A stretch of DNA of 64,000 nucleotides from WHSW01 sp963742205 (lineage in GTDB: Bacteria > Actinomycetota > Thermoleophilia > Solirubrobacterales > 70-9). The notes beneath the pieces were generated by a model, which saw only the letters and a program-made list of their open reading frames with translations, did no database searches and was not told where the DNA came from. Positions 34,725 to 42,739 of this stretch are shown piece after piece. Within the stretch, counting starts at the first letter, position 1; each line of letters starts with the position of its first letter. The position numbers were made by a program, and so were the translations under genes. The stretch covers positions 124,001-188,000 of the forward strand of contig CAVUKZ010000006.1 of the NCBI GenBank assembly GCA_963742205.1, written 5' to 3'.

Positions 34725-35635
34725 TCCGCCACCCGCGCGCGGATGATCGCCGAGGCGGCGCGTTCGTGAACGCGGTGCGTTTCCTGGATCTCGACGTCCG
34801 TGAAGCCGGCCGCGCCCAGCTGACTGGCGTAGTCCTTGCGGGTCAGCGCCCCGGCGATGCAGCCTGTCCACTCCTGCATGCTCTGGCGCGTTTCCTCGTC
34901 CATGCCCTCGTCGGCGACGACGTCGCTGACGGCGAAGCGGCCGCCTGAGCGCAGAACCCGTGCCGCCTCGCGGAAGACGCGGGGCTTGTCGGCGCTCAGA
35001 TTGATGACGCAGTTGGAGATGATCACGTCGATCGAGTCGTCGGCGAGCGGCACGTCCTCGATCGTGCCTTTGACGAACTCGACGTTCTCAACCCCGGCCT
35101 CGCGCTGGTTCTGCCGCGCCAGCTCGAGCATCTCGTCGGTCATGTCCAGGCCGTAGGCCTTTCCCTTGGGTCCGACGCGGCGAGCCGACAGCAGCACGTC
35201 GATCCCGCCGCCGGACCCCAGATCCAGGACGGTCTCACCCTCATGCAGCGCTGCGATCGCGGTCGGGTTCCCGCAGCCGAGGCTGGCCAACTGCGCTGCC
35301 TCGGGCAGGGCGTCACGGTCATTGGCCTCATAAAGGCTCGAGCCGAAGAGCTCCTTTTGCTCGTCCGTAATTACCGCGGCGTCGCCGCAACAGGAGGCCT
35401 CCCCCGCCGAAGCCGCCTCGGCCGCGGCGGCGTAGCGACCCTGGACTCGCTCCCTCAGCTCACCCGCGTCGTCGGGGACGCTCTCGGAGCGTGCGCGGCA
35501 ACCGCATGTTCCGGCCTCGTGCTCAGGACCACAGCAGCTGCCCTTGGCCTCGGGCTCGCAGCAGGTCTCCTGGGCCGTGGACGAGCAGCAGCTCGAGTCA
35601 GCCGCTTCCTGCTCGACGGTCTTCAGCTCAGCCAT
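34721..35635 (-). CDS. arsM: Arsenite S-adenosylmethionine methyltransferase (ArsM)
   Basis: The 304-residue protein has a Cys-rich N-terminal arm (CCSSTAQETCCEPEAKGSCC), SAM loop LDLGSGGGIDVLLSARRVG, then the arsenic-binding cysteines in SLGCGNPTAI, ISNCVINLSADK and EWTGCIAGAL. It methylates As(III) stepwise to methylated arsenicals. The extra Cys arm may bind arsenite or copper. It overlaps arsR by 13 bases at the start and the oxidase by 4 at the end, so arsR-arsM-oxidase form an operon. Confidence 0.94.
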   Translation of the reverse strand: MAELKTVEQEAADSSCCSSTAQETCCEPEAKGSCCGPEHEAGTCGCRARSESVPDDAGELRERVQGRYAAAAEAASAGEASCCGDAAVITDEQKELFGSSLYEANDRDALPEAAQLASLGCGNPTAIAALHEGETVLDLGSGGGIDVLLSARRVGPKGKAYGLDMTDEMLELARQNQREAGVENVEFVKGTIEDVPLADDSIDVIISNCVINLSADKPRVFREAARVLRSGGRFAVSDVVADEGMDEETRQSMQEWTGCIAGALTRKDYASQLGAAGFTDVEIQETHRVHERAASAIIRARVAE

Positions 35636-35976
35636 GCGCTCAGCTCCTCCAGGGCTTCGGGCTTGACGTAGTAGTAGGCCCACAGTCCTTGGCGCTCGGA
35701 GCCGACGATGCCCGCCTCGCGCAGCTTCTTCAGGTGATGCGAAACCGTGGGCTGGGAGAGATCGAACAGCGGCACCAGCTCGCAGACGCAGACCTTGCCA
35801 GCGTGCTTTCTGAGCACATCGACCAGTTGCATCCGAACCGGATCGCCGAGGGCCTTGGCCACCTCGGCCAGCCGCTCGGCGTGGGCCCGCTCGATGTCGG
35901 GATAGACCACCGGCTCGCAACACGGCTGGCCGTTGGGGCGCTTGGTCTTCGGAGTGAGTTCCAAATCGACAGTCAT
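35623..35976 (-). CDS. arsR: ArsR arsenite-responsive repressor
   Basis: This is a 117-residue ArsR/SmtB protein with KVCVCELVPLFDLSQPTVSHHLKKLREAGIV. The CVC pair in helix alpha-3 is the As(III) site of classical ArsR proteins. A Cys-Cys pair (QPCCEP) near the N-terminus may add a third ligand. The frame is open to 36012 but ATG 35976 is preferred. The inverted repeat at 35976-35997 covers this start codon, giving autoregulation of arsR-arsM and probably of divergent arsC. Confidence 0.9.
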   Translation of the reverse strand: MTVDLELTPKTKRPNGQPCCEPVVYPDIERAHAERLAEVAKALGDPVRMQLVDVLRKHAGKVCVCELVPLFDLSQPTVSHHLKKLREAGIVGSERQGLWAYYYVKPEALEELSAWLS

Positions 35977-35997
35977 CAATCTGTATATATCGATTGA
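35976..35997. promoter_or_regulatory. ArsR operator in the arsR-arsC intergenic region
   Basis: TCAATC-N10-GATTGA is a perfect 6-base inverted repeat in an AT-rich stretch (TGTATATAT spacer), the usual form of ArsR/SmtB operators. It covers the arsR start codon and lies about 80 bases upstream of arsC, so bound ArsR could repress both directions. Confidence 0.68.
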
Positions 35998-36076
35998 AAT
36001 TGCATTTGTCAATGGAGTAGTCTCGGGCCCGTGCGTGAGAGGCAGTCCAACACCGGGGCAGGTGAAGGGAAGAGAG

Positions 36077-36730
36077 ATGGCTACTCAGCTGGCCGAGCTC
36101 GACGTCGATCTGGTCACCCGGGGGCACTTGGAACGGGGGCTCGAGTCGCTCGAGGAGGAGTTCGCCGGGATCTTCGGGGCCGAGACCATCGAGCGCTACA
36201 TGGCGGAGTCGTTGACCGAGATTGGCGCGGCGCGGGTCAAGGACTTCGTCCCTTTGTTCGTTCACCGCTTCGCCCGTGAGCGGTTGAGGGCCTTGGCTCA
36301 GGCTAACGAGATGGTCACCAAGGACGTCCCCGAGGTCCTGTTCGTCTGCGTCCACAACGCCGGGCGATCTCAGATGGCGGCTGGACTGCTCAACAAGTTC
36401 GCCGACGGCCGGGTGCATGTCCGCACCGCCGGTTCGGATCCGGCCGAGGAGATCAATCCGGCCGCGGTCGAGGCCATGGCCGAGGTCGGCGTCGACCTCT
36501 CCGAGGAGTTCCCGAAACCGCTCACCGATGAGTTCGTCCGCGCCGCGGACGCCGTAATCACAATGGGATGCGGAGACGCCTGCCCGCTCTATCCGGGCAA
36601 GCGATATGAGGACTGGGAGCTCGAGGACCCGGCCGGCAAGGACATCGAGACCGTGCGCCGGATCCGCGACGAGATCCAAGCGCGGGTGCGGATCCTGCTC
36701 GGCGAACTGGCGCCGGATGCAACGACCTGA
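36077..36730 (+). CDS. arsC: Arsenate reductase, LMW-phosphatase type with N-terminal helical domain
   Basis: The 217-residue protein has an N-terminal helical domain (1-80, LERGLESLEEEFAGIFGAETIERYM...), as in the actinobacterial mycothiol-linked ArsC family. The low-molecular-weight phosphatase fold follows with P-loop VLFVCVHNAGRSQMA (Cys91-x5-Arg97). MGCGDACPLYPG carries resolving-type cysteines, and the block PGKRYEDWELEDPAGKD is typical. It reduces arsenate to arsenite. The ribosome site GGGAAGAG precedes the ATG. It is coupled to the aquaporin gene (14-base overlap). Confidence 0.93.
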   Translation: MATQLAELDVDLVTRGHLERGLESLEEEFAGIFGAETIERYMAESLTEIGAARVKDFVPLFVHRFARERLRALAQANEMVTKDVPEVLFVCVHNAGRSQMAAGLLNKFADGRVHVRTAGSDPAEEINPAAVEAMAEVGVDLSEEFPKPLTDEFVRAADAVITMGCGDACPLYPGKRYEDWELEDPAGKDIETVRRIRDEIQARVRILLGELAPDATT

Positions 36731-37442
36731 TCTCGGGCGCCGGGCCCTGGCCGAGGGCTTGGCCACCTTCGCCCTGGTCTTCGCCGGCTGCGGGGCCATC
36801 GTCGCCAACTCGGTCTACGACGGCGCGCTTGGGGCAGTGGGCGTGTCCTTGGTCTTCGGCCTGGTGATCATGGTCATGGTCTACGCCACCGGCCACCTCT
36901 CGGGTGCCCACATCAACCCGGCCGTCACCCTGGCGTTCACGCTGACCCGGCACTTCCCGGCCCGCGAGGCCGTGGCCTACATCGCCGCCCAGCTGGCCGG
37001 AGCGATCCTGGCCGCCCTGGTTCTACTGGCCGTCTGGCCTGACGAGCCGGCGAAGCTCGGGAGCACCATCCCGACCGTGGGCGCCGGCAACGCCCTGGTC
37101 TATGAGCTGATCCTGACCGCCTTTTTGATGTTCGTGATCATGGCCGTGGCCACCGACACCCGGGCCGTCGGCGCCGCGGCCGCGATCGCGATCGGCGGCA
37201 CCGTCGGCCTCGATGCCCTCTTCGGTGGCCCGGTCACCGGGGCGTCGATGAACCCGGCCCGCTCGATCGGGCCTGCACTGGTCAGCGGCACCTTCGGTGA
37301 CCTGTGGATCTACGTCGTCGGGCCCGCGGCCGGGGCCGCCCTCGGCGCCCTGGGCTACCAATTGGTGCGCGGCGAGCACCAACCCTCGTCAAACGGGGCT
37401 GAAGCCGGCGAGCGCACAGCCGACGCCACGCCCGTTCGCTAG
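36717..37442 (+). CDS. Aquaporin/glycerol-facilitator-type channel (AqpS-like)
   Basis: This 241-residue MIP channel has six helices and two NPA motifs, SGAHINPAVTLA and TGASMNPARSIGPA. Downstream of an arsenate reductase, as in ars operons of rhizobia, such channels let arsenite leave down its gradient and replace an ArsB pump. It starts inside the end of arsC. A polar tail ends the protein. Confidence 0.9.
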   Translation: MQRPDLGRRALAEGLATFALVFAGCGAIVANSVYDGALGAVGVSLVFGLVIMVMVYATGHLSGAHINPAVTLAFTLTRHFPAREAVAYIAAQLAGAILAALVLLAVWPDEPAKLGSTIPTVGAGNALVYELILTAFLMFVIMAVATDTRAVGAAAAIAIGGTVGLDALFGGPVTGASMNPARSIGPALVSGTFGDLWIYVVGPAAGAALGALGYQLVRGEHQPSSNGAEAGERTADATPVR

Positions 37443-37461
37443 GCGCTGACTAGCCGCCACT

Positions 37462-37563
37462 CAGTTGCAGGCGGACGCCTTCGTCACCCTCGACCCTGAA
37501 TTGGCGCGCCGGGTTCAGGGGGTCGTCCCCACGGCCAGCATCGACGCGCTGCGGGCAGTCTGA
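37462..37563 (+). pseudogene. C-terminal relic of a PIN-domain (VapC-like) protein
   Basis: The frame reads QLQADAFVTLDPELARRV followed by QGVVPTASIDALRAV and stop. It resembles the last strand and helix of PIN toxins (ADAFVTLD...A). No start or the N-terminal acidic residues are present, so it is a remnant. Nothing else recognisable lies between 37443 and the secreted Fn3 gene at 37757; a toxin-antitoxin remnant here fits an island edge. Confidence 0.4.
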
Positions 37564-37756
37564 GGCTTTCCGCCGCTAGCGGTCGGAGCTGGGCTGAGGC
37601 CGGGCGTTTATCCGTACCTCCCATGCAAAGCGCAACCGAGAAGGGGCGGCGGGCTCGGGCTAATGAACCATCCTGGGGTCCGGCTCGCGCCCGAGCCGTC
37701 ATATCCATGCCGCCGCCCTCTGCGAGCTCAACGGCTGCGGTCGCGCCCCTTGCGAT

Positions 37757-38500
37757 TCACTTGACCGAGAACGGCACCTCGGTGATCGTCTGGTTGCCAC
37801 TCTTCTCGCGCGCCAGCACCTCGACCTTGGTCTCGGGTGCACCGGGGGTCAGCGCCTCGGCCGGAATGCCGACGCTCGTGACATCGGCATTGAGGTTGAG
37901 CGTCACACGCTCCACCGGCTCCTGCAGCACGATCACCTGGTAGCCGACGATGTCCACGCCGGCCGGCGTCGTCACCGGCTCCCAGCTCACCGTGAGGGCG
38001 TTCGCGTTCACGGCCTCGCCCTTGGTCGGGCTCGTGACTACCGGCCCGTCGGGAATCACGTGGGTCAACCGATCGGAGCCGACGATCTTGCGGCCGTCGA
38101 CGGCCCGCCCACGGAACGTGTATTTGCCCGCCGGGAACCGCTTCTTGAACTTGCTCAACGGCACCTCCGAGAACTCGGGCTCTGCCGTCTCCCAGAAGAG
38201 CTCCGTGAGTCCCCAGCCGGCAAGGCGCCCCTTGGTCCGCGCCTGCATCATCACCTTTCGCCCCTTCGGATCGCGGAGGGTGAACTTGTCCCACTCGTCG
38301 ACGTCGGCAAGCAGCTGCAGTCCGATGTCCCCGTCGGTCGCGTTCGTCTCGATAAAGAGATCGTTGATCTCATAGGGGATCGACTTTGGCTTTGCCGCGT
38401 CGCTTGCGCCGCCGCTCGTCGCGGCGATCGCGCCGCCCGCTGCCGCGAGTACGCCGATCGTCGCCAACGCGAAGAGCCATCCTCTGGGCTTGGTGGACAT
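37757..38500 (-). CDS. Secreted protein with fibronectin type III-like domain
   Basis: The 247-residue protein has a signal peptide (GWLFALATIGVLAAAGGAIAAT), then a beta-rich domain (YEINDLFIETNATDGDIGLQLLADVDEWDKFTLRDPKG) and a C-terminal Fn3-like domain (TVSWEPVTTPAGVDIVGYQVIVLQE). A strong ribosome site (GGAGG) is 6 bases before the ATG. It is likely a cell-surface or binding protein. Nothing else coding is seen in the roughly 260 bases between it and the tRNA. Confidence 0.62.
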   Translation of the reverse strand: MSTKPRGWLFALATIGVLAAAGGAIAATSGGASDAAKPKSIPYEINDLFIETNATDGDIGLQLLADVDEWDKFTLRDPKGRKVMMQARTKGRLAGWGLTELFWETAEPEFSEVPLSKFKKRFPAGKYTFRGRAVDGRKIVGSDRLTHVIPDGPVVTSPTKGEAVNANALTVSWEPVTTPAGVDIVGYQVIVLQEPVERVTLNLNADVTSVGIPAEALTPGAPETKVEVLAREKSGNQTITEVPFSVK

Positions 38501-38763
38501 CGTGCCTCCTGCCGTCGCCGGGGTCGTCTTCTTACGGGACCGTAGGACCTCCAGGATGAAACGCGCATGAAAGCCCTCGCCGAACTCACAGCGCGGTGAA
38601 CGGAGGCCGAGCGTCAGGCGGCGCAGGATGAGAAAGAGCCGCTTTGGGCGAGCGCAACGATCGGGCGCTGGCAGCCGGTTTGATCCCAACCCTTGCCCCA
38701 AACCTTGCCCCCTGAACGAAAAACGACCCCCTCTCGGGAGCCGCTTTCCGCTTGTCTATGCGA

Positions 38764-38836
38764 AGCCGGCGATCGGACTTGAACCGATGACCCCTTCATT
38801 ACGAGTGAAGTGCTCTACCAACTGAGCTACGCCGGC
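38764..38836 (-). tRNA. tRNA-Thr (anticodon CGT)
   Basis: The 73-base gene folds fully: acceptor GCCGGCG/CGCCGGC, D arm GCTC/GAGC, anticodon stem CTTCA/TGAAG with loop CTCGTAA (anticodon CGT), T arm with GGTTCAAGTCC. It reads ACG codons. A second threonine isoacceptor is at 4102. The 240 bases between its 5' end and the STAS gene hold nothing I recognise. Confidence 0.96.
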
Positions 38837-39074
38837 GTACCCCGAGGATAAGCGGTTCGCGGGCCCCAATAGAGGGTCGCTCCGCGTGCGGGGCAACTGT
38901 GGGGCAACCCCTGCCGGAGAGGGGCGAGACCGCGGCCGTTCCAGGGTCGAAGCGCGCCCGCGTCGTGGCCGTTTTGAGGCGGATCGACGCGTTGTTCTCG
39001 CCTAGCGAGAGGAACGCGTCAGAGTCTCCGCTTTGAGTCCGCCACCGCAACCGGGATCGAGGGGTAGACGGCCT

Positions 39075-39431
39075 CTACGCCATGAAAGGGAGCATCTCGC
39101 GGGTTTCCGAGACTCGGAGGATCCGGTCGACGTGCGGATGCAGGGAGTCGAGGATCCGGAACCGGTCCCCGTTTGCTCTCGATTCGAGTGTCGTTTCCAG
39201 CAGGCACCTGATGCCGCTCGAATCGATGAACTCGAGCGACTCGAGATCAAGGACGACCGTCTCGAGCTCCATCGCCAGGAGGCCGTGAAGCTCCTTGCGC
39301 AGCGTCGGAGCGTTGCTTAAGTCGAGCTCGCCCACGAGGGTCACGAGACAGGTCTCGCGCGCCGGACCGACGGCGATCAGGAGCCCTCCGTCGACGGTCG
39401 AGCGGCGCTCTAGGGAGTGACGTGCGGACAT
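39075..39431 (-). CDS. STAS-domain anti-sigma factor antagonist
   Basis: The 118-residue protein is a stand-alone STAS domain: LVGELDLSNAPTLRKELH, VVLDLESLEFIDSSGIRCLLE with the phosphorylatable Ser in DSSG, and a C-terminal VSETREMLPF. When unphosphorylated it binds an RsbW-type kinase and frees the sigma factor. The likely kinase partner is the orphan at 30290. Confidence 0.88.
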   Translation of the reverse strand: MSARHSLERRSTVDGGLLIAVGPARETCLVTLVGELDLSNAPTLRKELHGLLAMELETVVLDLESLEFIDSSGIRCLLETTLESRANGDRFRILDSLHPHVDRILRVSETREMLPFMA

Positions 39432-39828
39432 CGCCTCGAGGAACCTCCTCGGTCGAATTGCGAGCCCGGTTCACGCCCCCCGCGTGCCGCGTGCTTTGAG
39501 GCCTGGGGAACCATTGCCCGGCGAGCGATGGTCCGTGAAAATAATACTCCGCCAGACCCGATCCGTCTGCGAGCCGGCCCGCCTTTGTCGAGTCGGATTG
39601 GTGAGGCCCAGTCCGTTGACACGTGACGGCAGGACGTGGCGACGACCTCGCGGGGAGCTGCGGTCGGTGTCTCAGAGCTTGCCGATGGCGCCGTCCCCGG
39701 CAGGCTGAGCATGGCGACCGCGGCCAGCGACCTCGGGCGCGCCGGACTGGCAGCTGACGGGCGTCGCGATGTGCGCCAGCTAACTCAGAGCGACTGAGCT
39801 CCGCCGCGGGTCCGTAGGGTTCCGCGCA
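39432..39828. other. Roughly 400-base stretch without a recognisable gene
   Basis: No frame here has coding character. It contains an ACCAT/ATGGT inverted repeat at about 39510-39532 and an A-rich patch with ATAATA (39541-39546), whose complement TATTAT could be a -10 element for the STAS gene. I see no other feature. Confidence 0.4.
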
Positions 39829-40767
39829 GTGGCTCACGGAACGCACGACTTCGAGGATGACCCGCGCAACGAGGGCATCCTCATCTGGGTCAACGGCGAG
39901 CTGGTGCCGCGTGAGCGGGCGGTCGTATCGGTGTTCGACGCGGGCTTCGTCCTCGGTGACGGAGTCTGGGAGGGGCTGCGCGTGCGAGCGGGACATCCCG
40001 CCTTCGTCGAACGGCACCTCGACCGCCTGTTCGAAGGCGCGAAGGCCATCATGCTCGACGTCGGCCAGAGCCGCCGTGACCTGACCGAGGCGATCTACTC
40101 GACGCTGAGGGCCAATGAGATGACCGACGGCGTGCACGTGCGGCTGATGGTCACGCGCGGCGTCAAGCGCACGCCGTATCAGGATCCACGCGTGACGGCG
40201 GGGCCGCCCACCGTCGTGATCATCGCCGAGCACAAGTCGCCGCTGCCGGCGACGCTCGCCGAGGGCATCACGCTGTTCACAACGCACGTGCGTCGCGCGT
40301 CGCCCGACACGCTCGACCCCAAGCTCAACGCGCATTCCAAGCTCAACGACATCACCGCCTGCATCCAGGCCTACACCGCGGGTGCCGACGAGGCGCTGAT
40401 GCTCGACCCGCAAGGGTTCGTGGCCACGTGCAACTCCACGCACTTCTTCGTCGTGGTCGGGCCTGACGACGCGCCGGAGGTCCTGACCTCCGACGGGCGC
40501 TACTGCCTCGCGGGGATCACGCGCGCCAACGTCCTGGAGATCTGCCGCGCCAACGACATCCCGGCGCGGGAAGCGACCTTCAGCCTCACCGACGTCTACG
40601 CCGCCCGCGAGGCGTTCGTCACCGGCACCTTCGCCGGGGTCGTGCCCGTGCGGTCCGTGGACGGCCGCACGATCGGCGATGGCCGCCGCGGCCCGATGGT
40701 CGAGCGCCTTCAGGCGCTGTACGGCGAGCTCGTCGACGCTGACGTCGCTGCCCGCATTGCGCCATGA
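39829..40767 (+). CDS. Class IV PLP aminotransferase (branched-chain/D-amino-acid type)
   Basis: The 312-residue enzyme has ILIWVNGELVPRERAVVSVFDAGFVLGDGVWEGLR, the Arg-rich RLMVTRGVKR stretch, KLNDITACIQAYTAGADEALMLD (with Lys in AHSKLND as PLP Schiff-base) and GITRANVLEICR. It transaminates branched-chain or D-amino acids. The start is GTG, and its stop overlaps the sulfotransferase start (ATGA). Confidence 0.9.
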   Translation: MAHGTHDFEDDPRNEGILIWVNGELVPRERAVVSVFDAGFVLGDGVWEGLRVRAGHPAFVERHLDRLFEGAKAIMLDVGQSRRDLTEAIYSTLRANEMTDGVHVRLMVTRGVKRTPYQDPRVTAGPPTVVIIAEHKSPLPATLAEGITLFTTHVRRASPDTLDPKLNAHSKLNDITACIQAYTAGADEALMLDPQGFVATCNSTHFFVVVGPDDAPEVLTSDGRYCLAGITRANVLEICRANDIPAREATFSLTDVYAAREAFVTGTFAGVVPVRSVDGRTIGDGRRGPMVERLQALYGELVDADVAARIAP

Positions 40768-41496
40768 GCGACGTCGTCCGGGTGGCGATGTGGTCCGGCC
40801 CTCGGAACATCTCGACGGCGATGATGCGCGCGTTCGAGAACCGCCCCGACACGGTCGTCGTCGACGAGCCCCTGTACGCGGCGTACCTCGCCCGAACCGG
40901 CATCGAGCACCCCGTCCGCGAGGCGGTCATCGCCTCCCAGCCCACCGACCTCTCCGCGGCCATTGCCGGGCTGTCCGCGCCACTGCCGCCCGACCACCGC
41001 GTCCACTACGCCAAGCACATGGCGCATCACGTCTCCCGCGACATGGACCTCGGCTGGACGCTGGCGCTTCCGCAACGTGTTGCTGATCCGCGATCCGGTT
41101 GAGGTCGTCGCCTCGTACGTGCGCAACCGGGAATCGTGCGAGCCCAACGACATCGGCTTCCCTCAGCAGGGGTGGCTCATGGAGCTCTGGGACGAACGCG
41201 AAGTCGAGGTGCCGATCATCGACGCGCGCGACTTTCTGCGCGCGCCGGAGGCGCATCTGCGCAGCCTGTGCGACTGGCTGGAGATCCCGTTCTCCGCCCG
41301 GATGCTGACCTGGCCGCCAGGCCCGCGGGCGTCCGACGGCGTCTGGGCACCGCACTGGTACGGAGCGGTCAGGGCGTCCACCGGGTTCGAGCCGTGGCGC
41401 CCGCGGGAGACGATCCTCTCCGACCACGACGCCGCCGTCGCCGAGGCGTGCCGCCCGATCTACGCCGCGCTGCACGCCCGTCGGGTGCAGGTGTGA
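40764..41496 (+). CDS. Sulfotransferase-like protein, frameshifted in consensus
   Basis: The product starts SDVVRVAMWSGPRNISTAMMRAF, the PAPS-binding 5' loop, and continues FRNVLLIRDPVEVVASYVRNRES (3'-phosphate loop) and ends with a family C-terminus. The break at 41067 (GCG|C|TTC) is a doubled third base. It could sulfate the aminotransferase product or an adjacent metabolite, since the two genes are coupled. The substrate is unknown. Confidence 0.82.
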
Positions 41497-41554
41497 GCCG
41501 GTGAAGGACCGCACGCCCTTGCTCGCGGACCGAGGTCGCCATTATCTCTGGCCG

Positions 41555-42055
41555 ATGGACGAGAACGGGATCAGGTTGGCGCCGGTCACCGACGAGCTGC
41601 GCCCGGCGGTGCTGGCGCTCGCCCCGCGGCCGGAGCAGGCACCGTTCTCGGGGGTCGCGGCGCAGACGCTGCCCGACGCCGAGCGCACGCCCGGGCGCCA
41701 TCCGGTCGCGATCCTCGAGCGCGGGGTGCCGGTCGGCTTCATGATCCTCGACCGCGGCGGCGGCGCCCCGGCGCGCACCGGTGACCTGCTGCTGCGCGCG
41801 TTCTTCGTCGACGCGACCTGCCAGGGGCGCGGGATCGGGTCCGCGGCGCTGCGGGCGCTGCCCATGTACGCGCGCGCCTACGACCCCGACGCGGCGCGCG
41901 TGGTGCTCACGGTCAACATCGTCAACCCGAACGCTCAGGCCGTCTACGAGCGCTCGGGATTCGCCGACACCGGCGAGCTCTACCACGGCGGCCAGCTCGG
42001 GCCGCAGCGCGTGCTCGCGCTGGCGCTGGTCGATCAGCCCTCGGCGAGCTTGTAG
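41555..42055 (+). CDS. GNAT acetyltransferase
   Basis: The protein of about 166 residues begins MDENGIRLAPVTDELRPAVLAL, with an acetyl-CoA loop FVDATCQGRGIGSAALRAL and a C-terminal VNIVNPNAQAVYERSGFAD. The frame is open to GTG 41501, but those 18 residues do not look like GNAT and the ATG at 41555 fits the family. It follows the sulfotransferase closely and may be in that operon. It converges with the response regulator gene, overlapping by 22 bases. Confidence 0.8.
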   Translation: MDENGIRLAPVTDELRPAVLALAPRPEQAPFSGVAAQTLPDAERTPGRHPVAILERGVPVGFMILDRGGGAPARTGDLLLRAFFVDATCQGRGIGSAALRALPMYARAYDPDAARVVLTVNIVNPNAQAVYERSGFADTGELYHGGQLGPQRVLALALVDQPSASL

Positions 42056-42732
42056 CCGACGCCGCGCACGGTGAGCACGAGCTCGGGCTCCTGGGGATCG
42101 CGCTCGACCTTCTGGCGCAGGTTGGAGATGTGGACGTCGCAGGCCCGGACGTCGCCTGAGAACTCCGACTGCCAGAGCTCCTCCATGATCTCCAGGCGGC
42201 TGAAGACCTGGCCGGGCCGCTCGGCCAGCAGCCTCAGGACCTGAAACTCCGAGCGCGTGAGGTTGACCGGCTCGCCGCGGATCGCGACCAGGTGGCGGGC
42301 GAGATCGATGCGGACGCTGCCGGCGTCGATCGTCTTCGCATCGCTGACCGTGCTCGTGCGGTCGAGCTCGCGGCGGCGCAGCTGGGCGCGCACGCGCCCG
42401 AGCAGCTCGCGCACGGAAAAGGGCTTGGTCACGTAGTCGTCGGCGCCGACCTCGAGCCCGACGACCTTGTCGACCTCCTGGTCCTTGGCCGTCAGCAGGA
42501 TGATCGGCACCGGGCTGCGGGCGCGCACGTCGCGGCAGATGTCGAGCCCGCTGCGGCCGGGCATCATGATGTCGAGGATCAGCAGGTCGAAGCCCAGCTC
42601 GGGGCCTCCCAGCTTGTCCTCGGCGTCGGTGCCGTCCTCCGCGAGGGTCACGTCGAAGCCCTCCTGGCGCAGCGCGTAACCGACTGCGTCGCGCACCGAG
42701 GGCTCGTCGTCGGCGATCAGGATCCGGTCCAT
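42034..42732 (-). CDS. OmpR/PhoB-family response regulator
   Basis: The 232-residue protein has a receiver domain with IADDEPS, the phosphorylation Asp in LLILDIMMPG, LLTAKDQEVD and Lys in YVTKPF, then a winged-helix DNA-binding domain (VNLTRSEFQVLRLLAERPGQVFSR, VDVHISNLRQKVERDP-type, VRGVGYKL). Its partner kinase gene lies 8 bases upstream. No target motif is visible in the window. Confidence 0.95.
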   Translation of the reverse strand: MDRILIADDEPSVRDAVGYALRQEGFDVTLAEDGTDAEDKLGGPELGFDLLILDIMMPGRSGLDICRDVRARSPVPIILLTAKDQEVDKVVGLEVGADDYVTKPFSVRELLGRVRAQLRRRELDRTSTVSDAKTIDAGSVRIDLARHLVAIRGEPVNLTRSEFQVLRLLAERPGQVFSRLEIMEELWQSEFSGDVRACDVHISNLRQKVERDPQEPELVLTVRGVGYKLAEG

Positions 42733-42739
42733 GCGGCGG

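Noticed and set aside
38764..38836. tRNA-Thr as an integration site with a direct repeat
   Set aside because: I found no repeat of the tRNA 3' end near the metal island and no integrase in the window.
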